Origin: Pontibacter mangrovi | GTDB taxonomy: Bacteria > Bacteroidota > Bacteroidia > Cytophagales > Hymenobacteraceae | Reading direction: 5' to 3' | DNA length: 64,000 nt | NCBI RefSeq assembly: GCF_006385705.1 | Contig: NZ_VFRQ01000013.1 | Coordinates: forward strand, 1 to 64,000 | In this document: piece by piece, positions 25,556 through 35,369 of the stretch | Position numbering within the stretch: position 1 is the first letter of the stretch | Layout: each line of letters starts with the position of its first letter | The notes under the pieces: generated by a model | Told to the model about the DNA's origin: nothing | Database searches by the model: none | The model's input: the letters and a program-made list of their open reading frames with translations, nothing else | Program-made: the position numbers and the translations under genes

Positions 25556-27322
25556 TCAGCCGTTGTTGACGAGCTCCCTGTCTTGGGGGGCAGCTACTTG
25601 CTTTGCCGCGCTACGCTCCAGTCTTTTCGTCACAAGCAGGATACCTCCCCCGACGATAAGCAGTACCACCGCAAAACCTCCTAAAATCAGGGTGTCCTCC
25701 CTGTCAGTGAAGGCCAATAAAAGCATGAGAATGCCTATGATCATGGTGGACCACCCGCACAAACGGGCCGGAAGAGGAGAAGGGCTTACAGGCAAGGCTT
25801 TATGGTGCCGGGCACGGCTGGCAAGAATGCGCTCCCAACCAGCATGCGTTTCCTTGATGGTGCCCTCTGCGATGACCAGCAGCAACAGCGGAAAGGCCGT
25901 GCCTATCACAATCTCGGTCATGCGTTCATTAAGCTGCGCCAGCTCTGTGACAGAGGCTAAAAAGGGGATCTCCACAAACCACCCCCCTCGCTGCAAGCCT
26001 CCCTTCACCAGCAGGCCAACGGCAATGCTCAGCAGGGTCACGGTCCAGGCCGTGCCCAAGCCGATTTTCCGGGAGAAGAGCCCCCAGATCGTGGGCAACA
26101 CCAACGGGCCGGTCAGAATAGCCACAGAAGCCAGAATATAGCCTGTATAGGTCCCCATGCGCGGGATAATGAGGGCCCCGGCGATCGCAATACCCCCTAA
26201 CAGCAGCGTAATGACGCGTCCTACCACCACCAATTCTTTCTCATCTGCTTCCGGACGCAACAGTCGCTGGTAAAATTCTGTTGTGAATGCCCCGGCGAAC
26301 ACATTCAGCTGGGTGGTGACCATGCTTGCCGTAGCAGAGCACATCGCCGCGATCATCAGGCCCAGCATGCCGGCTGGCAGCACGACCTGACAGGCCAGAA
26401 TATAAGCCTGCTCGGGATCGGCAGCAGGATTAATCAGCCGGTAGGCCATGGGCGGCAGCATCCAGATCAGCGGGCTCACCAAATACAGGATGCCGAACAG
26501 GTAAGATGATTTACGGGCATCTTTCTGAGAGGGCACGCAAACAAACCGCTGAATATAGGCCCATTCCCCTCCCATTTTGAAGAAGAACACAAGGCTCCAC
26601 CCGGCCAGAAACCACCAGGTGAATTCTCCGGAAACAAGCGAAAAGAATCCTTCCGGCGCATTGGACACAAAGTCCTCCGGGCCGCCTACCCGCAGCAGGA
26701 TGAGCGGCACGACCACGAGCACTGAGACGGTGAGAATAATAAACTGAAGCGCATCGGTCATCAATACAGCCCACAGACCGCCACTGGAGGTGATCAAAAT
26801 AACCAGCACGGAGATCAGCAGGGAGGCGACGGTCACAGAGAAACGGCCCGTCTCAGGATCAGCCAGGAAGTGATCGGCAGGCAATGGAATAAGGGCGGTC
26901 ACAATAACGGCCAGCGCGTAGATCGCGCCCCCCATGGTGAAGACACCCACGGTACCTTGCAGCCAGGTATAGAACTGCACGATAGAGCGGCCAAAGCGGG
27001 CATCCAGGAAAGCAGCAGCGGAGTCATAACCGAAGCTTTTCCAGCGGGCGGCCAGCACCCATCCCACCAGCATAGAGGCAATACCGATCACGGCAAGGAT
27101 AGACACGCCAACCATGCCATGTTGATAGGCAATCCCCCCCCAAACCACGAAAGTACCCGCAGAGAAGGTGGTCATAAAAGCAGACAGACCGGAAAGCCAC
27201 CACGGTGACTGCCCGCCGGCAGCAAACATCTCCTGCGTGGTTTTTAGCCGGGAAAAGATACTGCCCATTACCAGCAACCCGGCCAGGTAAATAACTAAAA
27301 CGACAAGATCGGTACTGTTCAT
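25556..27322 (-). CDS. Sodium:solute symporter (SSS) family transporter
   Basis: The protein has 588 residues and 13-14 predicted transmembrane segments. The N-terminus MNSTDLVVLVIYLAGLLVMG, the segments AAGGQSPWWLSGLSAFMTTF and GTFVVWGGIAYQHG, and the central SGGLWAVLMTDALQF are typical of SSS (SLC5-like) carriers. Substrates in the family include sugars, polyols such as inositol, and sialic acid. It is the second inner-membrane carrier in the locus, so the system may import two products. It follows a 433-bp gap that could hold an internal promoter. A long overlapping frame on the same strand (27024-27524) is a shadow. Confidence 0.93.
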   Translation of the reverse strand: MNSTDLVVLVIYLAGLLVMGSIFSRLKTTQEMFAAGGQSPWWLSGLSAFMTTFSAGTFVVWGGIAYQHGMVGVSILAVIGIASMLVGWVLAARWKSFGYDSAAAFLDARFGRSIVQFYTWLQGTVGVFTMGGAIYALAVIVTALIPLPADHFLADPETGRFSVTVASLLISVLVILITSSGGLWAVLMTDALQFIILTVSVLVVVPLILLRVGGPEDFVSNAPEGFFSLVSGEFTWWFLAGWSLVFFFKMGGEWAYIQRFVCVPSQKDARKSSYLFGILYLVSPLIWMLPPMAYRLINPAADPEQAYILACQVVLPAGMLGLMIAAMCSATASMVTTQLNVFAGAFTTEFYQRLLRPEADEKELVVVGRVITLLLGGIAIAGALIIPRMGTYTGYILASVAILTGPLVLPTIWGLFSRKIGLGTAWTVTLLSIAVGLLVKGGLQRGGWFVEIPFLASVTELAQLNERMTEIVIGTAFPLLLLVIAEGTIKETHAGWERILASRARHHKALPVSPSPLPARLCGWSTMIIGILMLLLAFTDREDTLILGGFAVVLLIVGGGILLVTKRLERSAAKQVAAPQDRELVNNG

Positions 27323-27755
27323 AGCGTGGTAAGCTGTTAATGGTGAATCTACTGAAAGGCTTGCAGGGAAAGACAGCCACTCCTGTTCTCCCCCTGGTGC
27401 TGCGCCGCTCTGCTCTACCTACACGCTGCAAAATGAAGAGACGCACGCTTTCGTAGCACTTTTGGCATCCTGCCTTGCCTGCCTTTATTTTACTAATGTA
27501 AACAAATTTAAACTTTATTAACAATAACTTAAGCTAAAATTTAATTTAATTAAAGATATTGAAAGCTTTTTAAACTAAATTCGTTCCGATAACACAGAAA
27601 CCAAATGCTTTTATCACCCATGCCCTCCCTTCAACTGCACCATCAAACGGGAGAGGCCTAAAAGAAGCGTACCAAGGCAGCTGCATACCCTCTTGCTTAA
27701 AAGAGGAAGCCTGGCTTTATTACAGAGCCGGACAACCCCCAGGTGAACCTTCGGA
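27323..27755. other. AT-rich intergenic region within the phosphoesterase locus
   Basis: No gene is seen. It contains a strongly AT-rich tract at about 27480-27590 with a candidate -7 element, and may divide the locus into two transcripts. Confidence 0.45.
27503..27510 (-). promoter_or_regulatory. Candidate -7 element for the SSS-to-phosphatase transcript
   Basis: The minus strand reads TAAATTTG, matching TAnnTTTG, in an AT-rich context about 180 bases upstream of the symporter start. No good -33 TTTG is found at the correct distance, so this is only a candidate. Confidence 0.35.
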
Positions 27756-28886
27756 TTAGTCAAACAGCGGCTCGGTGAATTGGCTATCCCCATCCACCTC
27801 TGTCACATGGCTGCCATCTGCGCGTGGGGCGAAGGTGCGAACCTGCAAGGTCTGCTGCGCGGTATTGAATTTCATCACGCGCATCAGGCCATTTCCGCCG
27901 TTCCGGTTCGTGCCGTCATAAGGAGGGTTTTCGCGCGACTGGTAATCGGCCAGGTAAGACTTGATGACATGGCCGTTGTAGGTATCACGCCGAAAGGCTT
28001 CACCGGATATATGCCCGCTCAACATCAGGAACACATTGCTGTGCAGCTTCATGCGCTCATAGATCACCTCCCCATGATTGGTGAACGCCGGGGTCAGGCT
28101 ATTATCCCCCTGGCCTGGTTTTACATTACTCGTAGAGCCGCTAGGCCTGTTCAGGATACTGTGACTTACGACAATGGCTTTGCGGTCTGCATAGCTAGTG
28201 AGTACCCCGTCTGCCCAGTCCATCACGGCGCTCTCAATCGAGGCACTGTACTCTTCCTGGCCCGGAGAATTAAACTCTATATACAACACAAGGTAGTCCT
28301 GGCCGTTTGCCGTAAACAGGTCATAGTGGTTATCACTGTTATTAGACGAGCCATAGGCACCGCCATACCAGGGGAATTGCTGCATGTGGTTTCGGCCAAA
28401 GTACACGCCGTAGCCACTGTTGGTGCCGGGTGAGGCTGGATTCCCCAAAGGTGTCTGGTCGTGATTGCCAACAGCCACCCCATACGGTATGGTATCTGTC
28501 TCCAGTTTGTACATCTGTGTTTTCGCCCGCTCCCACTCTACCGCATTATCATCATCCCCATGGTCTACTAAGTCACCCAGGTGCACCACATAGGCAATTT
28601 TCTCTGTTTCCCTGTTATCGCGTATCCACTGAATCTGCTGTGAAAACATTTCCATCGTGCCGCCGTGCTTCAGGGAAGTGTAGTACTGCGTATCGGGCAG
28701 CACGGCAATGGAAAAGAACGCTTCCCCTTCCTGCTCCTGCTCCTCCTGCACTGCCTGCGAATCCGGGGCACCCTCGGTGTCTTTTTTACAGGCTGTCAGG
28801 GCAAGGGCGAAACACAGGGGGTAGAACACGATCCTTACACCGGCTTGTATTTTACTTTGGAACGGGAAGCGCGAAAGGTTTTTCAT
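27756..28886 (-). CDS. Calcineurin-like metallophosphoesterase lipoprotein
   Basis: I chose the ATG at 28886 (MKNLSRFPFQS) because it gives a lipoprotein signal (FALALTACKK); the open frame extends 15 codons further up. The 376-residue product has the five-block metallophosphatase pattern: SIAVLPDTQYY; HLGDLVDHGDDDNAVEW; VAVGNHDQTPLG; VVSHSILNR; and LSGHISGEAF. These supply two metal ions for phosphoester hydrolysis. It is anchored in the periplasm or on the surface. It is a paralogue of the next upstream gene (28967-30091), 80 bp away, with the same block order, which suggests local duplication and division of labour on related phosphoesters. Confidence 0.9.
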   Translation of the reverse strand: MKNLSRFPFQSKIQAGVRIVFYPLCFALALTACKKDTEGAPDSQAVQEEQEQEGEAFFSIAVLPDTQYYTSLKHGGTMEMFSQQIQWIRDNRETEKIAYVVHLGDLVDHGDDDNAVEWERAKTQMYKLETDTIPYGVAVGNHDQTPLGNPASPGTNSGYGVYFGRNHMQQFPWYGGAYGSSNNSDNHYDLFTANGQDYLVLYIEFNSPGQEEYSASIESAVMDWADGVLTSYADRKAIVVSHSILNRPSGSTSNVKPGQGDNSLTPAFTNHGEVIYERMKLHSNVFLMLSGHISGEAFRRDTYNGHVIKSYLADYQSRENPPYDGTNRNGGNGLMRVMKFNTAQQTLQVRTFAPRADGSHVTEVDGDSQFTEPLFD

Positions 28887-28966
28887 GGTAACATGGTTAT
28901 AGTAAAAGGAAACTTGCCGCGTGAAACGCAACTGTAACGGGTCTTTGGCTGGAAGCGCCTTGCTGC

Positions 28967-30091
28967 CTAATCAAATTGAAAGGTAAACGCATCATAGTCG
29001 GCGTTCCGCCAGGCTAGGTGCTGTGTGGAGGGGGAGAGGGCAAAGAAAGGGGAAAACGTCTTTACCGCCACTGTCTTTCCATCGGGCAGGAACTCCAGGA
29101 TGCGCAGCCAGCCGTCGCCGCCGTTGCCATAATGCCCGCCCCCCATCGCCTGTGCGTTAAAGGTCATCTGGTGCACTGTTTTCCCGGCCGCGTTTTTATC
29201 GGTGCGGTAGGCGACGTGCTTACGGGCATTGTCCTTCCCCCCAATGTGACCGGATATAACCAACTCGATGTTTTTAGAGCCCTTTACAAGCTTTTCCCAC
29301 ACTGCCTGACCGGGATTAGCATCTTCCAGGTCGTAGGACATGCTTTCGATGTGCTGATTTTTGTAATTCAGGTAAGCATGCGTCAGCAGCACCACGGTAT
29401 GGCTTTTATAGGCATCCTTTGCCACTACTTCGCCAGCCCAGGACAGGACCGTATCGCGTGGCGCAAATTCCAGCGACAGGAACAGAAACTTCTTCCCGGT
29501 GGGGGCCACCCATTCGTAAGCCGCGTTTTCAAGGCTATGCTCACCATACACATTGGTAAACACCTCGCGCAGCAGCTTCTTGTTCTCCCTGTTTTTCTCG
29601 GCGTAAAAGTAGTCGGGGAAGTGCGTGGTTTTAGGCTTATGGGTATAACTAAAAATGTTATAGTCATGATTCCCGGTCGCCGTCACGTAGGGCAGCACGC
29701 CATCCAGCTTCTGGAAGGCGCCTGACACATACTCCCACTGCTGTCTGCCCGTCTGATCCATCTTTCTGCCGTCCGGGTTGATAATATCGTCATGCTCCAC
29801 CAAATCACCAGTGCATAGCACCATCCCAATATGGAGGCTGTCCTTGCGTGCCACCACCCAGTTCATCATCACGTCCAATAGGGGCTGATTGCGCTCAAAC
29901 TTCACATAGTTCTGCAAATCCGGCAAAATAACCATCGTATAGGATGCCTCTGAGGCCAAGGCTGGCTGGCGGAACGCTTCCACTCCCTGGGCAAAGCCTG
30001 AAAAAGCGAGAAGCAGGAGCAGGAATGCACTTCCAACTCCCCTCCTCAGGTTCTGACGACACTGATGATAAGTTAGGAGAAAACTGCGCAT
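28967..30091 (-). CDS. Secreted calcineurin-like metallophosphoesterase
   Basis: A 374-residue protein with a signal peptide (VGSAFLLLLLAFSGFAQG, residues 19-36). The metallophosphatase blocks are TMVILPDLQNYVKF, VLCTGDLVEHDDI, VTATGNHDYN, VVLLTHAYLNYK and LVISGHIGGKDNARKHVAY. It starts 2 bp after the SusD stop codon, so it is almost certainly co-transcribed with the receptor pair and may act on the captured substrate first. It is related to the neighbouring lipoprotein (27756-28886). Export by Sec rather than Tat contrasts with the EEP enzyme of the same locus. Confidence 0.9.
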   Translation of the reverse strand: MRSFLLTYHQCRQNLRRGVGSAFLLLLLAFSGFAQGVEAFRQPALASEASYTMVILPDLQNYVKFERNQPLLDVMMNWVVARKDSLHIGMVLCTGDLVEHDDIINPDGRKMDQTGRQQWEYVSGAFQKLDGVLPYVTATGNHDYNIFSYTHKPKTTHFPDYFYAEKNRENKKLLREVFTNVYGEHSLENAAYEWVAPTGKKFLFLSLEFAPRDTVLSWAGEVVAKDAYKSHTVVLLTHAYLNYKNQHIESMSYDLEDANPGQAVWEKLVKGSKNIELVISGHIGGKDNARKHVAYRTDKNAAGKTVHQMTFNAQAMGGGHYGNGGDGWLRILEFLPDGKTVAVKTFSPFFALSPSTQHLAWRNADYDAFTFQFD

Positions 30092-30093
30092 GC

Positions 30094-31788
30094 TTAATAG
30101 TTCGGGTTCTGCTTTAGGTTCTCATTGATGATAATCTCTTTCGAAGGGATCGGGAACAGGTACTGCCGGTCTTTGTCGAAATTGCGCTCTACCAGCACCT
30201 TTACTGTACCCGCACTGTGCAAGGCGGAAAAGTCCGGCAGCCAGTTCTCATCTACTTCAGGGGCCTGTGAATAGAACCAAAGGTCCTGGTCCACTACCCT
30301 GTCCTTTAGATCATTCGGATCCAATACCCCGTAAATGGGGCGTGTCAGGGCCTTCTCTGCCAGGCGCCATCGCAGCAGGTCATCAAACCTCCTGTTCTCC
30401 CAGGCAAACTCAATCCGCCTTTCATTGCGCAGCTCCTTTCTCAGCTGCTCTGGGCTAGTCGTGGTCAGTGCCGGATAAGCCGCCGTATTGGTCACGTCCA
30501 CTTCATATGCCCTGGCCCTTACCGCATTGATGGCATCCAGCACAGAGCCATCGATTTCATCAAGCTCAATCTTGGCCTCGGCATACATCAACAGCACATC
30601 CGCATAACGCATGATCCTGATATCGAAGTCGGTCTCGTTGTTATCAGACCAGTCTTTGTCCACTCCCTTCTTCAGTGTCAGCCCGTTATAGGAGGCATAG
30701 GTATCCACGCTTCTGGTATCTTTGTTTGTCACCTTCTTGCCCGTCTCCACATTCAGCACTTTTGTAGCGTAGGGGTTTGGATCATAGATTACCCCCAGGT
30801 GCTCGGTGCCAAACTCCACAATGGTCATGGCACAGCGGGGGTCCCGGTTTTTAAATGGCTCCCGCGGGTCAAACAGCGGCGATTCATCTATCGGCAAGCC
30901 ATCGGTGCAGGGGTATGCACAGAAAAGATCCCAGGAAGGCTGCGCCACAGAACTACCGCCCGGGGTACGGGTGTAGAAGTTTTTAGCTGTCCAGGAGGAA
31001 CCCAGCTCAAAGGAGCGCGGCAGCGCGAAGATGGTCTCCGGGGAGTTTCTTGTTTTGGAGAGGAAGTACTCATCGTACTTCGGGTGAAGCGTATACACCT
31101 GCAGGTCCATACAGGCCTTGGCAGCATCTCGGGCAACACCCCAGTCCCCCATGTACAGGGCAGCCCTTGCCTTAAAGGCCATGGCCGCTCCTTTGGTGGC
31201 ACGCTTCAGGTCGCTGCTGCCATAGCTGACCGGCAGACTTTCGATTGCCAGGTCAAAGTCCTGGTAGGCCTGGCGCAAGATCACCTCTTTATCCGTGCGC
31301 CCCAGCTTAAAGGCCTCCTCAATGTCAAGGTAACCGGTATAAAACGGTACATCACCATAATAGAAAATCAGGCGGGAGTAAAACACGGCGCGCATAAAGT
31401 GGGCTTCCCCTGCCAGCTGTTTTATTTTCGCCTCTGAAACCTTCCCCGCTGCCTTGTCCAGGCTATTGATAATGGTGTTGGCCCTGGTGATCCCCTTGTA
31501 CGTGCTGAGCCACAGATCCTCTGACCTGGACCACTCACTGTTGATGGATCCCGCCGGGAAAGCGTCGATTGCCTGGCGCTGGGTCCAGTTGTCACTCATA
31601 CGCTCTGTGGTGTAGTTGGTCTCAAAGTCCCAGAGGTAGGTTCTATACAAGTCATTCAGGGCCAGGGTGATTTCTGTTTCATCCGCATACCAATTCTCTG
31701 AAGAGCCTTCGGACAGGGGATTTACGTCCAGTTTTGCACACCCGAGCAGAAGCGGCAGAAGTGCGATCACAGCTATAAGCTTTTTCAT
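30094..31788 (-). CDS. RagB/SusD family outer-membrane nutrient-binding lipoprotein
   Basis: The start is set at the ATG at 31788 (MKKLIAVIALLPLLLGCAKL), which gives a normal lipoprotein signal and a 10-bp gap after susC; the frame is open 43 codons further up, inside susC. The 564-residue product has SusD features: ENWYADETEITLALNDLYR near the start, a TPR-like helical core (GEAHFMRAVFYSRLIFYYGD), RYADVLLMYAEAKIELDE, and the ELRNERRIEFAWENRRFDDL C-terminal signature with LRWRLAEKAL. It is the surface lid of the partner SusC. In context it should bind the phosphate-containing substrate of the locus. Confidence 0.95.
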   Translation of the reverse strand: MKKLIAVIALLPLLLGCAKLDVNPLSEGSSENWYADETEITLALNDLYRTYLWDFETNYTTERMSDNWTQRQAIDAFPAGSINSEWSRSEDLWLSTYKGITRANTIINSLDKAAGKVSEAKIKQLAGEAHFMRAVFYSRLIFYYGDVPFYTGYLDIEEAFKLGRTDKEVILRQAYQDFDLAIESLPVSYGSSDLKRATKGAAMAFKARAALYMGDWGVARDAAKACMDLQVYTLHPKYDEYFLSKTRNSPETIFALPRSFELGSSWTAKNFYTRTPGGSSVAQPSWDLFCAYPCTDGLPIDESPLFDPREPFKNRDPRCAMTIVEFGTEHLGVIYDPNPYATKVLNVETGKKVTNKDTRSVDTYASYNGLTLKKGVDKDWSDNNETDFDIRIMRYADVLLMYAEAKIELDEIDGSVLDAINAVRARAYEVDVTNTAAYPALTTTSPEQLRKELRNERRIEFAWENRRFDDLLRWRLAEKALTRPIYGVLDPNDLKDRVVDQDLWFYSQAPEVDENWLPDFSALHSAGTVKVLVERNFDKDRQYLFPIPSKEIIINENLKQNPNY

Positions 31789-31798
31789 CTGATTTTTT

Positions 31799-34700
31799 TT
31801 AGAATTTAACAGATACTCCGAAGTTGAAAGTCTGGCTGATGTAGGTGTTGTAGGACACTTCCGGGTCCCACCCTTTCGGGTAGTCACTGATAGAGAACAG
31901 GTCAGAGGCAGAGGCAAATACCCGCACCTGCTCCATTTTCACTCTTGACGTCAGGGCACCAGGAAGCGTATAACCCAGCATGATGTTTTTCAGGCGGAAA
32001 TATCCCCCGTCAAAAAGCCAATAATCAGACATTTCGTAGTTATTGTTTTCAGCACCGGTATAAGACAGCCTCGGGTAACGGGCCTTCAGGTTCTCCTCAT
32101 CCGTGTTATAGTGGCTCCAGTAATTGCCATCGATCAAGGCAGGCGGATTGGTCCAGGCCGAGAAGAACGGCTTGACCATCTGCTCAGTCAGCCTGCTCTT
32201 CTGCTTTCCCACCCCTTGAAAAGCCACCAACAGGTCAAACCCCTTGTAGTTGGCACTCAGGTTCCCGCCATACAGGTAGCGAGGCAATGAGCCTCCCAGC
32301 AGCACCCGGTCGTAGTCTGGCGTTATCTTGCCGTCGGGCTCTCCGTCGGGTCCGCTGATGTCCACATACTTCACATCACCGGGCTTGACAGAGTTATAAA
32401 GCTTGGGGGAGTTTCTTACATCTTCCTCCGATTGGTAAAGCCCGTCTGAGAGATAACCATACCACTCTTTGTACTGGCTTCCCTCTCTTGTCACCTGCGA
32501 GCCGTCAAACACGATGCCTCCCAGATCCCCCATCGTAGACCTGGCGTCAGACAGGTTAAGCGAGGCAGAGTACCCCAGCTCTCCGATATTATCGCGCCAG
32601 GTTAGCTGGGCATCCCAGCCTTTGGTCGTCATAATGCCCGTGTTCTGCTGCGGGTTCTCAAACCCCATGTAGTCTGGAATCTCCAGTTCCAGCAGCATGT
32701 CCTTGGTGCGCTTTTCAAAGTAGTCTCCTGTAAGCGTCAGCCTGTTGTTAAAGAAGTAGGCGTCAAATCCGACGTCAACGGTTTCCGTCGTCTCCCAGGT
32801 AATATCCTGAATAGCGTAGGCATACTGGGCGGCTGTGGTAGCCGAGACTACCGCATCGCCGCGGTAAAAAAGCGAGTTGGAGTAGCCGATGGAAGCCTGA
32901 TAAGGGTAGTTACCGATGCGCTCGTTCCCCAGTTGCCCCCATGAGCCTCTGAGCTTCAGGTATGACAGCACAGCGCCTTTGGGCATGAAGGATTCTTCTG
33001 TCACGACCCAACCGGCGGAAACAGAAGGGAAAGCCCCCCAGCGGTAGTCCGGGTGCAGGCGGGAAGAGCCGTCGTAGCGAAGGTTAGCCTGTAGCAGGTA
33101 CTTATCCTTGTAATCATAGAGCATACGGCCAAAATAGGAGCGGTAGGCTGTCTCCCAGGCATTACCCGTGTTTTTCATGTAGTCAAGCGGGCCCAGGTCC
33201 AGGTAAGGGAAGTTTGAGAGGGTGTAGTTCTCAGCCTGTGCGTTGAGCACCTCATTGAAGGCGTAAAAGTCCTCGTAACCTGCCAGCAGATTAAAAGAAT
33301 GGTCACTAAGCTGCTTTTTGTAATTCGCCAGCAACTGCTTTGTGACTGTCTTGCCGTCTTGCCTCCCCTCATACAGGGAAGTAGCGGTATAGCCTGAAAT
33401 ATAGCCCGCCTGCAGCGTCGGGTCCTCGGCGGCATAATACGGAATCTGTTTTCTAAATTCCTTTCCCTTTGTCGCATAGATGGAAGGAGACACCACCCCT
33501 GTAAAGATCAGGTTCTCGATCGGCTCATACTCCAGGGAAACCCTGCCATTCATCTTGTTCACCCAGGTATTCTCAAATCCCCCGTGATGCAGGGCCGCAT
33601 ACACGTTGCTCCCGTTCTGCCCTTCTGCGATTCTACCGTCATTCCATTGGGCCGCAAAGACAGCCGGATAACGCTGCGCATCCCAGATGGGGTTGACGAC
33701 AGGGGCCTTCTTCAGGTTATAGTTGTAGGAAAAATCAATATTTGCCCGAAGCTGATCTGAAAACTCGATGCCGTTGTTGACCCGCGCCATCACCCGCTCA
33801 AACGATTTATGATCGTAAAGCGCTTCCACTTTTTCATAGTTTAGCGAGGCCAGTGACTTGATCTTACCGGTGCCTCCCGATAATGTCAGGCTATGGCTGC
33901 TACGAGGCGCATAGTCTTTGACAATCATACCCACCCAGTCTGTCACCGGGTATTGGTCCGGGTTGTCCCGGTTATAGGCCAACCAGTTCTCCACATCGTC
34001 TTTTGGGTAAAGGCTATACTCTTCCCCCGGCTTGTTGCCGGCATCATTCCAGGTAAACTCATTGATCATTTCCAGGTAGCGCTGAGGCCCCACGGTCTGA
34101 GGGAAAGCAGTGGGTCTGTCAAAGCCAAAGGTCGCCCTGTACTCCAGGTTCGTCTTGTTTGACTTGGCCCGCTTGGTGGTAATCAGCACCACACCGGCCG
34201 CGGCCCTGGCACCGTAGATGGAGGCGGAAGCGGCATCTTTCAGCACCGAGATATCCTCTATATCGGCGGCATTCACATCATTCATGCTACTCACCGGCAC
34301 GCCGTCCACAATCACCAAAGGGTCACTATCCCCAATGGTCGTGATCCCCCGCACCCGCACAGTAGCCGAGGCACCCGGTTCACTGTTTGACCTGGTTACC
34401 ATAACCCCGGGCATGGTCCCCTGAAGCGCCTGGGTAAGCTGCGTTGCATTGCGCTTGGACACCTCCTCCCCATCAAGTGTAGCGATGGCGCCGGTAACAT
34501 CCTTTTTCTTTGCCACACCGTAGCCGATGGCGACAACCTCCCCCAGGGCAAATGACTCGCTCTCCAGCACCACGTCGATGGAAGCCCTGTTCCCGATCTT
34601 TATTTCCTGGTTTTTCATACCCAGATAAGTAAAGACCAGCGTGGCGTCCGAAGGCACCTGCTCGAAGGTGTACACGCCCTGCTCATTGGTGATCGCATGA

Positions 34701-34852
34701 CCTGCGCCCCCTTTTACAACGACAGCAACCCCGGGGAGCGGGTCACCCAAATCATCAACAACCTTTCCAGATAGCTGAATTTGCTGTTGGGCCAAGGCAC
34801 TGCCTGCTGACAGCAGGCAGATCAGCAACATGATGTAGATCCTCTTTATCAT
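31799..34852 (-). CDS. SusC/RagA family TonB-linked outer-membrane protein
   Basis: The 1017-residue receptor has a signal peptide ending GSALAQQ, a carboxypeptidase-regulatory-like domain (about residues 25-110), and a TonB plug beginning GEVVAIGYGVAKKKDVTGAI. The SusC plug signature is DISVLKDAASASIYGARAAA. Unlike the receptor at 8657-11899 it has no STN domain, so it is not wired to a FecR/ECF pair and is probably controlled by another regulator; the divergent DeoR gene is the obvious candidate. It is the first gene of the leftward phosphoesterase locus. Confidence 0.96.
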   Translation of the reverse strand: MIKRIYIMLLICLLSAGSALAQQQIQLSGKVVDDLGDPLPGVAVVVKGGAGHAITNEQGVYTFEQVPSDATLVFTYLGMKNQEIKIGNRASIDVVLESESFALGEVVAIGYGVAKKKDVTGAIATLDGEEVSKRNATQLTQALQGTMPGVMVTRSNSEPGASATVRVRGITTIGDSDPLVIVDGVPVSSMNDVNAADIEDISVLKDAASASIYGARAAAGVVLITTKRAKSNKTNLEYRATFGFDRPTAFPQTVGPQRYLEMINEFTWNDAGNKPGEEYSLYPKDDVENWLAYNRDNPDQYPVTDWVGMIVKDYAPRSSHSLTLSGGTGKIKSLASLNYEKVEALYDHKSFERVMARVNNGIEFSDQLRANIDFSYNYNLKKAPVVNPIWDAQRYPAVFAAQWNDGRIAEGQNGSNVYAALHHGGFENTWVNKMNGRVSLEYEPIENLIFTGVVSPSIYATKGKEFRKQIPYYAAEDPTLQAGYISGYTATSLYEGRQDGKTVTKQLLANYKKQLSDHSFNLLAGYEDFYAFNEVLNAQAENYTLSNFPYLDLGPLDYMKNTGNAWETAYRSYFGRMLYDYKDKYLLQANLRYDGSSRLHPDYRWGAFPSVSAGWVVTEESFMPKGAVLSYLKLRGSWGQLGNERIGNYPYQASIGYSNSLFYRGDAVVSATTAAQYAYAIQDITWETTETVDVGFDAYFFNNRLTLTGDYFEKRTKDMLLELEIPDYMGFENPQQNTGIMTTKGWDAQLTWRDNIGELGYSASLNLSDARSTMGDLGGIVFDGSQVTREGSQYKEWYGYLSDGLYQSEEDVRNSPKLYNSVKPGDVKYVDISGPDGEPDGKITPDYDRVLLGGSLPRYLYGGNLSANYKGFDLLVAFQGVGKQKSRLTEQMVKPFFSAWTNPPALIDGNYWSHYNTDEENLKARYPRLSYTGAENNNYEMSDYWLFDGGYFRLKNIMLGYTLPGALTSRVKMEQVRVFASASDLFSISDYPKGWDPEVSYNTYISQTFNFGVSVKF

Positions 34853-35369
34853 ATGGAATAGTATTAATGTTAGCGTATGTTTAATCTTAATTCACCGGAA
34901 CATTCCCTACATCTTCTCACCCCCTGCCTGGGCTACACCTCTCCTACCGCACAACCCGCTATCCTCGAACCACACAGGCCAAAAGCCGCTTTTCCACCTG
35001 CACCCATTGACCTAGCCAACACAGGGGTTATCTATTTAACTTAGCCAGCCCGAGCAACCGGATTTTGGTTGCTTAATCTGAAAGTGAGGAATTACTCTCC
35101 ACCGCTGTATCAAAGAAAATAACTTTAAATTAAATAAACAAAATAAAAGGTAATTTAAATTATTTTAAATCTTTTGAAACCATAATTCAAGCTTAACAGC
35201 ACCCATAGAATCATATTTTGTGTGAAACAAGGGTTAAATCATGATTTACTTACCTTTCATACTCTTTACCTCAAAAGTATTAAATGCTTTTTTTAACTTT
35301 GCGATAGTTGCTATTAAGAAAATATTAATAGATAGAGAGACTCTTAATCTGAAGATAATCCCGAATAAG
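34853..35369. other. Divergent control region between susC and the DeoR gene
   Basis: This 517-bp region lies between the divergent starts and is AT-rich from about 35110 to 35340. It should hold both promoters and the DeoR operators. I see the likely deoR -7 element at 35294-35301 but no convincing promoter for susC. Confidence 0.5.
35294..35301 (+). promoter_or_regulatory. Likely -7 promoter element of the DeoR gene
   Basis: TAACTTTG matches TAnnTTTG and lies 68 bases upstream of the ATG at 35370. If used, transcription would begin after the longer upstream ATG at 35241, which supports the shorter protein. The -33 partner is not clear. Confidence 0.5.

Noticed and set aside
27024..27524. 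166-codon frame overlapping the SSS symporter start
   Set aside because: It is in another frame of the symporter gene on the same strand. Only the 588-residue frame has transmembrane and family motifs.
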